A stretch of 64,000 nt of DNA from FW021-bin31 sp964647485 (lineage in GTDB: Bacteria; Bacteroidota; Bacteroidia; Chitinophagales; Chitinophagaceae): the NCBI GenBank assembly GCA_964647485.1, contig CAZYHV010000010.1, forward strand, positions 1-64,000, in the 5' to 3' direction. Shown piece after piece: positions 35,433 to 42,489 of the stretch. Each line of letters starts with the position of its first letter. The stretch's first letter is position 1. Below the pieces are notes generated by a model. That model made no database searches. It worked only from the letters and a program-made list of their open reading frames with translations, and was not told where the DNA came from. Position numbers and translations under genes: made by a program.

Positions 35433-36716
35433 TCACAGTCCCGTTGCTACGGTATCTTCTCCTCTATCAGCAATCAAGTTCTTTCTTACGTCTAATGCTC
35501 TATAACTTGCGATAGGATTAATGGCAGCATTTTCTTGCAAGCGGGCTTCGGCCAGCAAGGGTCTTAAATCAGTACGGAAAGCATCTTGTAATATTTCCTG
35601 AGCCTGCACTGCATCATTATTCTGTTGTGCAGCTGCCAATTTTTTATCGTCGACTAATAAAGCCTGAGCATAAGCCAACTGAATTGCTTCTATCGACTGC
35701 AATAGATCTTCCAATGGATCTTTAAGATTATGACTGGCATCGATCATCCAACTCAAATCCTGCATCGCGTTATTTTTATTTTTTAATCCTTCTACCAATT
35801 CATAAAAAATTAAAAACAATTGATAAGGGTGCATACAGCCGGTGGTCAAGTCATCATCCGCATATTGAGAGTCATTGAAATGAAAACCACCTAACTTTTC
35901 TTCTGCTAAGAGCGTAGAAACAATTTGTTCAATATTGGTATTGGGTAAATGATGTCCTAAATCGACTAAAGTATGCGCCCGTTTCCCTAATTTATTCACC
36001 ATCATAAAAGAAGTTCCCCAATCTGGAACAACAGTAGCATAAAAAGCAGGTTCAAAAGGCTTGTATTCCAACAACATTTCAAAATCTTTGGACATTCCCT
36101 TATAGATCTGTTGTAATGAGTCCAAAGTACGCTGTTGTGCTTCACGTATATTATGTTGTCCCGGGAATATACTTCCATCAGCAAGCCAAACCGATAATAC
36201 ATTGGTTCCCAATTCTTCGCCATACTTCACAACTTCCAGGTTGTGTTCGATAGCCTGATCCCTGACCGCCTTATCCGTATGACAAAGCGAACCATACCTA
36301 TAGGAATGTTTTTGATCCGGTTGATCTTGAAAGGTATTGGAATTGACTGCATCAAAACGTAAATTCAATTCATCCGCAAGCTGGCGAATACCGGCGGCAT
36401 CTTTCGGAATATCCCAGGGGATATGCAAAGAAATTGCGCCACTGGAACGATTTAAGGCATGAATTAAGCCAATATCATACATTTTTTCTTCCAGATTTAG
36501 CGGTGCTCCCCCCATAGGGAAACGTCCAAAGCGGGTTCCTCCGGATCCTAAAGCCCAAGATGGAATAGCGATCTGAAACTCACGAACACGATTAACCATT
36601 CCTTCTATATCCGCTCCTTTCTCTGTTAATTGTTTTTTTAAAACATCCCATTGAGATTGATGCCTTTTTAATTGCTGCTCATTTGAAGCTGCAATTTGTT
36701 CTTTTGATATCTTCAT
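35433..36716 (-). CDS. rhaI: L-rhamnose isomerase (RhaI / TIGR02635 type)
   Basis: A 427-residue TIM-barrel metal-dependent isomerase converting L-rhamnose to L-rhamnulose. Family blocks: 'IPSWALGSGGTRFGRFP', 'SLHIPWD', 'FDAVNSNTFQDQ', 'YRYGSLCH', a Glu in 'LLEYKPFEPAFY', Asp and His in 'LVDLGHHLPNTN', and 'GGFHFNDSQYADDD'. This is the Pseudomonas stutzeri-type isomerase rather than E. coli RhaA. The open frame reaches a GTG at 36752, but that extension (MPSWHKEKK) is octad-repeat sequence, so I take the ATG at 36716. It lies between two inserted cassettes in the rha operon. Confidence 0.94.
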   Translation of the reverse strand: MKISKEQIAASNEQQLKRHQSQWDVLKKQLTEKGADIEGMVNRVREFQIAIPSWALGSGGTRFGRFPMGGAPLNLEEKMYDIGLIHALNRSSGAISLHIPWDIPKDAAGIRQLADELNLRFDAVNSNTFQDQPDQKHSYRYGSLCHTDKAVRDQAIEHNLEVVKYGEELGTNVLSVWLADGSIFPGQHNIREAQQRTLDSLQQIYKGMSKDFEMLLEYKPFEPAFYATVVPDWGTSFMMVNKLGKRAHTLVDLGHHLPNTNIEQIVSTLLAEEKLGGFHFNDSQYADDDLTTGCMHPYQLFLIFYELVEGLKNKNNAMQDLSWMIDASHNLKDPLEDLLQSIEAIQLAYAQALLVDDKKLAAAQQNNDAVQAQEILQDAFRTDLRPLLAEARLQENAAINPIASYRALDVRKNLIADRGEDTVATGL

Positions 36717-36739
36717 ATTTCTAAGTTTTTTTTCTTTAT

Positions 36740-36760
36740 GCCACGAAGGCACTAAGACAC
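36740..36760 (+). repeat. octad repeat, left side of the GxxExxY cassette
   Basis: The plus strand reads CACGAAGG, CACTAAGA and a further CAC. Its 21-base span matches the reverse complement of 37184-37204 at 16 of 21 positions, making an imperfect inverted pair around the GxxExxY gene. Confidence 0.75.
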
Positions 36761-36777
36761 TATGATTTTTTATTCTC

Positions 36778-37170
36778 TTAAACTCTAAATCTTTTTATTC
36801 CCTTTTTGATTAAAGGCACATTAAAGTTAACTAAATAACCAAGTTCTAATCCCGTTAATTTTAAATAACTTATTATCTGTGCATCCCAAACAGGATTTAT
36901 CTGTTCGACTGCTTTAAGTTCAACTATAACAAGTTCTTCAACCAAGAGATCAATTCTGAGCCCTTCATTAAAAGTTATACCATCATAAACAACAGGAATA
37001 TTTACTTATCTTTCTACAGAAAAACTTGCTTTAATTAATTCATATTCTACACAAGTTTCATATACCTTTTCTAATAAGCCCGGTCCAAGGCTTTTATGTA
37101 CATTAAAAGCTGCATTCACAACAGCCTTTCCGATACTTTCTTCCTCCTCTGACAACTCTGAATATTCCAT
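36778..37170 (-). pseudogene. GxxExxY family gene with in-frame stop
   Basis: Translation of the minus strand gives a 130-codon gene of the GxxExxY family (PDDEXK_3-like). It has SIGKAVVNAAFNVHKSLG, then GPGLLEKVYE, which is the family motif itself, and, in the second half, IDLLVEELVIVELKAVEQ and a tail of VNFNVPLIKKGIKRF. Codon 55 (37006-37008) is TAA where the family normally has Gln before VNIPV; a single C-to-T change of CAA explains it. The frame is open on both sides of this stop. Either the gene is dead or the base is an error. Function of the family is unknown, though a nuclease-like fold is proposed. Confidence 0.8.
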
Positions 37171-37183
37171 AAGAAACTTCTTT

Positions 37184-37204
37184 GTGACTCCGTGTCTTTG
37201 TGGC
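37184..37204 (-). repeat. octad repeat, right side of the GxxExxY cassette
   Basis: On the minus strand it reads CACAAAGA, CACGGAGT, CACAAAGA in 8-base register (the third unit extends slightly left of the interval). It is an imperfect inverted copy of 36740-36760 and lies 16 bases before the rhaD stop codon. Confidence 0.75.
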
Positions 37205-37220
37205 TAATAACTTTATTTCT

Positions 37221-39356
37221 TTATCTCACAAAGGCCGCTGCTACACCACCATCTACATTCAACACATTTCCGGTACTTTTGCTTAACTGACCACTGACAA
37301 AAGTAAAGGCTGCCTCTGCAATATCTTCGGGCAGAATTGATTCCTTTAATATGGTTCTATTCGCATAATGATCCGGTAATTCTTCAACAGAAATACCATA
37401 TGCCTTAGCACGACCTTCTGCCCATCCGCCGGACCAAATATTGCTTCCTTGAATAACAGCATCCGGATTGACTACATTTACTCGAATGCGATCTTTCCCC
37501 AGTTCTGCCGCCAATAAATGACTCATATGCAATTGAGCTGCTTTAGCTGTTCCATAGGCCACGTTATTCGGTCCGCTAACTAAAGCATTTTTACTGACAA
37601 TATTAACAATATCTCCACCTATTTCTTGTTTTTGTAAAATAGCGGCAGCTGATTTCGAAACCAAAAATTGTCCTTCTACCAGAATATTCTGCACTATTTT
37701 CCAATCTTTTAAGGTAGTTTCATTTAAAGCCTTTGACAATGATAACCCTGCATTATTCACTACAATATCAATTCCACCAAAAGACAAACAAGTTGCTTGC
37801 AGACCTTCCTCAATATCACTTTCCTTTGTCACATCTAAATGTATAGCATCAACATTATCTTTTGAATAATCCTTTTGAAATTCTTCAACAGTAGCTTGAC
37901 TACGTTCATCATTAATATCTGTAATCATAACACAAGCCCCTTCTTCTAGGAACTTCTGAGCAATAGCCTTTCCTATTCCACCGCCACTACCGGTAACTAA
38001 TGCCGTTTTCCCCGATAAAGGTTTGGGTTTAGGCATTCTTTGAAGTTTCGCTTCTTCCAATAGCCAATATTCAATATCAAAAGCCTCTTGTAAAGGTAAA
38101 GATACATATTCTGAAACAGCTTCTGCCCCTCTCATTACATTGATGGCATTGATATAAAACTCGGAAGCCACCCTTGCGGTTTGTTTGTTTTTTGCAAAGG
38201 TAAACATACCCACTCCCGGATATAAAATAACGACCGGATTTGGATCACGCATGGCCGGGCTGTTCGAATGCTTATGCTCTTCATAATACTTTTTATAATA
38301 CGCACGATAGTCCTCAAAAGCAGGTTCTAATTTACTTCTCAGTTGATCCACATCATCTAAATCAAAATCAGGATTAAGCTCTAAGACCAAAGGGCATATT
38401 TTGGTACGGAGAAAGTGATCCGGACAACTGGTACCCATTTTTGCTAACCGCTCTACCTCTTGACTATTAATAAATTCCAACACCCGATCATCATCCGTAA
38501 AATGACCGACCATCTGTCTTTCATTAGAACAATACCCTCTTAATACCGGAGCCAATTTAGCGGCTTGTTCCAACCTGTCATTTTTGGATAAAGCTTCTGT
38601 TTTAACTCCTCCAAAAACTTTCGACTGTTTGGAAAAACCTTCTTCTAAATATTCGGAATATCGTTCAATAACCTCCAAGCTGTTTACATAACTTTCGTAA
38701 GCGGTATCTCCCCAAGTAAACAATCCGTGCCCTCCGAGCATAATTCCTCTAATGTCAGGATTCTCTTTGAGACAATTCTCTAACTGTAAACCTAAGTCAA
38801 AGCCCGGACGTTGCCAGTCGACCCAGCCCATTTTTCCGTCAAACAGTTCTTCATTAATCTTTTTCCCGTCTTTACAGGCAGCAATTGCTATTGCTGCATC
38901 CGGGTGAAGATGATCGATATGTTTGAAGGGTAAAAAAGCATGCAAGGGGGTATCAATAGAAGGCGCTTTGGAATCCAAATCAAAAATACAATGATTAAAC
39001 AATCCAACCATTTCATCTTCATATTCAATACCTCTATATACTTTTTTTAAATCTTGCAGTTTATTCAAATATAATCCTGCAAGACCATTTCTCTTCAAAG
39101 TGCCTATATCACCACCGGAACCTTTTACATACATTACTTCAGTATCCTTTCCGGTCAACGGATCTTTTTCAGTTACTTTACAACTGGTATTTCCTCCACC
39201 GTAATTTGTTAATCGCAAATCTGCGCCTAACTTATTAGAACGGTATAATAATAAATCAATCTCCTTTTCTGACGAAGATTCATCATCAAATTTCGCTACT
39301 TCTTTTTCATCCCAGAGATAGCTGACGTGCTTAAATTTTCCTGTTTCTATTTCCAT
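37221..39356 (-). CDS. rhaD: Bifunctional rhamnulose-1-phosphate aldolase / lactaldehyde dehydrogenase
   Basis: A 711-residue fusion enzyme (TIGR02632 type). The N-terminal class II aldolase half (about residues 20-430) has 'NYGGGNTSCKV', 'HIDHLHPDAAIAIAA' with metal-binding His, and 'GIMLGGHGLFTWG'; it splits L-rhamnulose-1-P into DHAP and L-lactaldehyde. The C-terminal short-chain dehydrogenase half (about 445-711) has 'GKTALVTGSGGGIGKAIA', NNAGLS and the YGTAK catalytic pair (YxxxK); it oxidises lactaldehyde to lactate. This fusion is the usual form in Bacteroidota. It is the first catabolic gene after GH78 (85 bases), so extracellular release and catabolism of rhamnose are probably co-transcribed. 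Confidence 0.95.
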   Translation of the reverse strand: MEIETGKFKHVSYLWDEKEVAKFDDESSSEKEIDLLLYRSNKLGADLRLTNYGGGNTSCKVTEKDPLTGKDTEVMYVKGSGGDIGTLKRNGLAGLYLNKLQDLKKVYRGIEYEDEMVGLFNHCIFDLDSKAPSIDTPLHAFLPFKHIDHLHPDAAIAIAACKDGKKINEELFDGKMGWVDWQRPGFDLGLQLENCLKENPDIRGIMLGGHGLFTWGDTAYESYVNSLEVIERYSEYLEEGFSKQSKVFGGVKTEALSKNDRLEQAAKLAPVLRGYCSNERQMVGHFTDDDRVLEFINSQEVERLAKMGTSCPDHFLRTKICPLVLELNPDFDLDDVDQLRSKLEPAFEDYRAYYKKYYEEHKHSNSPAMRDPNPVVILYPGVGMFTFAKNKQTARVASEFYINAINVMRGAEAVSEYVSLPLQEAFDIEYWLLEEAKLQRMPKPKPLSGKTALVTGSGGGIGKAIAQKFLEEGACVMITDINDERSQATVEEFQKDYSKDNVDAIHLDVTKESDIEEGLQATCLSFGGIDIVVNNAGLSLSKALNETTLKDWKIVQNILVEGQFLVSKSAAAILQKQEIGGDIVNIVSKNALVSGPNNVAYGTAKAAQLHMSHLLAAELGKDRIRVNVVNPDAVIQGSNIWSGGWAEGRAKAYGISVEELPDHYANRTILKESILPEDIAEAAFTFVSGQLSKSTGNVLNVDGGVAAAFVR

Positions 39357-39441
39357 CTTTTGTTGTTTTTAATAGTTGATATATTAATCTGTTTCATTAT
39401 TCAGTATTTTCAAATGTTTTTTATATCCGTCATCAATATTT

Positions 39442-42255
39442 TTAATTTTCATCTATTAAAAAATCTTCCGAAACAAAATGATACCTTCCCGATCCTATTT
39501 CAAATACGGCTCTGTCATCTTTCATCTTCAAAAATTTCACTCCTTCCACAGCCTTCACTTTGTTTCCACTCTCGGTAATATCATCTTCACTTTCTGCAGG
39601 TACATATACTGTTGCTGTCGTATTTGCCGGGATGGTAATTTCCCAATCAAAGTCTCCATCTTCTTTATTCCAATGACTCTTAATCCGCCCATGTACAGAA
39701 TGGTAAGAAGCATCCACATCATCAAGTCCCTTTATCGGATAAGGTTTCATGATTATTTTCTTAAACCCAACTGCCGTTGAATCACTTTTAATCCCCGCTA
39801 AATCTTCATAATACCAAACTAACAGATCTCCTAACAACATCACATGATTTCCGGAATTCATTGCCGGGTTGGCTGTATTTCCGTTCCACAATTCCCAAAT
39901 CGTTGTAGCTCCCTCCTTCGCCATGTATCCCCAACTGGGATAGGTCGTATTGGAAGCCAATTGATACGCAATATCTGCACGTCCATTTCGAGTTAAACAA
40001 CGCATTAATTGTTGTGCCCCAACCAAACCTGTGCTAATATGTCCGTGAAATTCATTCATCGTAGTATTCACGACCTGTTTAAATGTTTTTTCATGAAGGC
40101 TATCCGGAACCAGTCCATAAGCGAGGGCTAACACATCCGCTGTCGCTGTATTGTTGGCATAAGCCCCTGTTGTATCATTAAGGTACTTTTTATTAAAAGC
40201 CGTCTTTATTTTTGCACCCAATGTCTCAAAAGATTGCTTGTCCTTTGGTTTATGCAACAAATCGGCAAAATGCTCCATTAAAGACAGCATTTTATAGTAA
40301 GTCGCAGTACCCAGAAAAGCACCTTCCGTCATACGTTCAGGTAGTTTCGAGTGAATAAGATTCGGATTCTTGGGCGGCATGCACCAGTCGCCATAGGTAT
40401 CTTTATTCAGAATATAATCCTCCGTGCCTGCCTGTCCGGTAGGCATGTACTTATCCTTCATATACCCCATCCATTTCTTCATGGAAGCATAATGATTTTT
40501 AATCGGTTCCATATTGCCAAACTGATGATAAAGCATGTTGGCTACCGTCAAATAGGTTCCCGGCCAAGTTATGTTATCGCTGTATATCTTCCAGTAAGTA
40601 GGTGCCACATCCGGAATACTCCCATCCGGTTTTTGTGCATCCCGGATATCCTGTAACCATTTAGCGTATAATTTATTATTATCAAAGATAAAGCTTTCTC
40701 CATAGGAACCTACCGCACGGTCTCCCAACCAGCCCATGCGTTCATCCCGCTGCGGACAATCTGTAGGCATTCCTCTATAATTTCCTCTGATTCCCCAGAA
40801 AGCATTTTGATAAATCGTATTCACTACTTTATTAGAAGTCTCAAAATAACCACTCGTTGGCAAGTTATCATAAACTACTCTTCCCTGAATATCCGAAGCT
40901 GTTAAATCCCCGGGAAAACCATTCACTTCAATGTATCTGAAACCATGATAAGTAAAATGTGGTTCCCACTCTTGATTCCCCGGCTTCATAATATAAAGAT
41001 CCGTTTGTTCAGCTCCACGCAAGTTAGCAGTATATAGGGTACTATCCGGATTTATTCTTTCTGCAAAACGCATGGCAACCGTATCGCCTTTTTTGCCATT
41101 CGGGATCGTTATGCGTGCCCATCCCACCATATTTTGTCCCATATCTACCAGATAATGGCCCTCCGACATTTTTATAACAGATTTTGGCTTCAGGGAATCC
41201 ATTACCGTAATGAGCGGATCCATCTGAGCCTCAACAGTATCGCACGGCGCTGCAACTCTTTCTACCTGTACCCATTGGCCATCATCAAATCCGGAAGTTG
41301 ACCATCCGGGCATCTCTAAAGTGGCATTATAAATTTCTCCATCATATTCATTATTAGCTACAACCGGACCATGAGCCGTAACACTCCATGTGCTATCACT
41401 CACAACCTTTTGTACCGATCCATCAACATAGGTAATCTCTAATTGGAGTAACATCTTTGGAAACCCAAAATTTGTAATTGTAGGAAGACCGCTATCCCCC
41501 TTACGCATAGTAAAAAATCTACCATTTCCTAAAATGACTCCTATAGCATTATTCTCTTTCGTTAACTGATTAGTTACATCATAAGTATTATATAAAACTC
41601 GTTTGTTATACTGGGTAGGATCCGGTGATAGTTCCGCCTTACCAATTTTCTCACCATTTATAAATAATTGATAAATACCAAGCCCACTAATAAAGACTTT
41701 AGCTTTCTTTACCTGTTTATCAGTATTAAATTCTTTCCTAAAATAGCGTGCAGATAAGCGAGTATGTGTAGCATCAGGAGATTCCCAGGCAAAAGAACTA
41801 TCCAATCCAATCCATCGAGCACTCCAATCTGTTGGTTTCAATAATCCTACGCTCCAATGAGCTATATCCGAAATTGTTTTCTTTCCTTTATTCGTCCATA
41901 TTTCCACTTTCCAATAACAATCCGTACGGCTTTGCAAAGGCTTTCCTGCATATTTTATATTTATAGAAGAAGCAGAAGATATCTTCCCAGAATTCCAAAG
42001 ATCAGCACTATCCTTTTTTAATAAATCTTCGGAAGAAGCTACCAATACCTGATAAGCTGTTTGCATAACTCCCCTTTCTTTACTCTGTATTTCCCAACTT
42101 AAACGAGGATGGATAACATCAATTCCTTCAGGATTTGAAAGATATTCACAACGCAAGTTCTCCACATGCAACTTTGCGTTTTTTGACTTGTTACAAGATA
42201 AAACCCCTCCTATCAAAAAAGCAATAGAAACAATATAGAGAGATTTTGTTGACAT
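39442..42255 (-). CDS. Alpha-L-rhamnosidase, GH78, lipoprotein
   Basis: A 937-residue GH78 enzyme with a lipoprotein signal (AFLIGGVLSCNKS). Domains in order: FN3-like N-terminal domain ('RPRLSWEIQ'-type block seen as HPRLSWEIQSKERG), two beta-sandwich domains ('SARYFRKEFN', 'FINGEKIGKAELSPDPTQY'), then the (alpha/alpha)6 catalytic domain with 'RGMPTDCPQRDERMGWLGDR', 'SIPDVAPTYW', 'GDWCMPP', 'YGYMAKEGATTIWELWNG' (seen as WGYMAKEGATTIWELWNG) and a C-terminal beta-sandwich. It removes terminal alpha-L-rhamnose from oligosaccharides. It heads the rha operon and is controlled by the CAGGAT operator at 42338-42358. Confidence 0.95.
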   Translation of the reverse strand: MSTKSLYIVSIAFLIGGVLSCNKSKNAKLHVENLRCEYLSNPEGIDVIHPRLSWEIQSKERGVMQTAYQVLVASSEDLLKKDSADLWNSGKISSASSINIKYAGKPLQSRTDCYWKVEIWTNKGKKTISDIAHWSVGLLKPTDWSARWIGLDSSFAWESPDATHTRLSARYFRKEFNTDKQVKKAKVFISGLGIYQLFINGEKIGKAELSPDPTQYNKRVLYNTYDVTNQLTKENNAIGVILGNGRFFTMRKGDSGLPTITNFGFPKMLLQLEITYVDGSVQKVVSDSTWSVTAHGPVVANNEYDGEIYNATLEMPGWSTSGFDDGQWVQVERVAAPCDTVEAQMDPLITVMDSLKPKSVIKMSEGHYLVDMGQNMVGWARITIPNGKKGDTVAMRFAERINPDSTLYTANLRGAEQTDLYIMKPGNQEWEPHFTYHGFRYIEVNGFPGDLTASDIQGRVVYDNLPTSGYFETSNKVVNTIYQNAFWGIRGNYRGMPTDCPQRDERMGWLGDRAVGSYGESFIFDNNKLYAKWLQDIRDAQKPDGSIPDVAPTYWKIYSDNITWPGTYLTVANMLYHQFGNMEPIKNHYASMKKWMGYMKDKYMPTGQAGTEDYILNKDTYGDWCMPPKNPNLIHSKLPERMTEGAFLGTATYYKMLSLMEHFADLLHKPKDKQSFETLGAKIKTAFNKKYLNDTTGAYANNTATADVLALAYGLVPDSLHEKTFKQVVNTTMNEFHGHISTGLVGAQQLMRCLTRNGRADIAYQLASNTTYPSWGYMAKEGATTIWELWNGNTANPAMNSGNHVMLLGDLLVWYYEDLAGIKSDSTAVGFKKIIMKPYPIKGLDDVDASYHSVHGRIKSHWNKEDGDFDWEITIPANTTATVYVPAESEDDITESGNKVKAVEGVKFLKMKDDRAVFEIGSGRYHFVSEDFLIDEN

Positions 42256-42311
42256 TTTTTCTTTTAATCCAAAAATTCTTTTTAAATATCTGTTTCAAAT
42301 CTGAAACCTAT

Positions 42312-42358
42312 GCAAAGCTAATCATTGACAACAATTAACCATCCTGTAGCATCCTGCA
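42312..42358 (-). promoter_or_regulatory. operator and promoter of the GH78/rha operon
   Basis: Minus strand: TGCAGGATGCTACAGGATGGT (two CAGGAT half-sites 10 bases apart, 42338-42358), then 22 bases from the proximal half-site to a perfect TAGCTTTG -7 box (42312-42319). The predicted start gives a leader of about 50 bases before the GH78 ATG at 42255. Confidence 0.75.
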
Positions 42359-42381
42359 TATCATATTTACAACAAGACTAC

Positions 42382-42425
42382 GGGACAGTACAGGATGGTG
42401 CTGAAAATTTTCTCCTGTAACTTCA
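42382..42425 (+). promoter_or_regulatory. operator and promoter of the GH31 enzyme operon
   Basis: Plus strand: GGGACAGTACAGGATGGT (one perfect CAGGAT at 42391-42396 and one degenerate half-site, GGGACAGT, 10 bases before), then a TAACTTCA box at 42418-42425, again 22 bases from the half-site. The TAnnTT core matches the other two promoters. A second imperfect box (TATTGTTTG at 42454-42462) is closer to the gene and could be an alternative. Confidence 0.6.
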
Positions 42426-42489
42426 CTTCCTGACAAATAGAGGATACTCTATTTATTGTTTGATTTAGCAGGAAAAATAGACCCCAATA

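Larger units (their letters stand above)
36740..37204. mobile_element. putative octad-bounded GxxExxY cassette
   Basis: Inferred unit of 465 bases between the rhaI start and the rhaD stop: imperfect 21-base inverted terminal repeats built from CAC[AG]AAG[AG]-type octads, enclosing one GxxExxY gene disabled by a stop codon. There is no transposase. It parallels the heptad cassette in the next junction of the same operon. Confidence 0.35.

Noticed and set aside
36717..36752. Longer GTG start for the rhamnose isomerase
   Set aside because: The extra codons are octad-repeat sequence and the family starts near the ATG at 36716.
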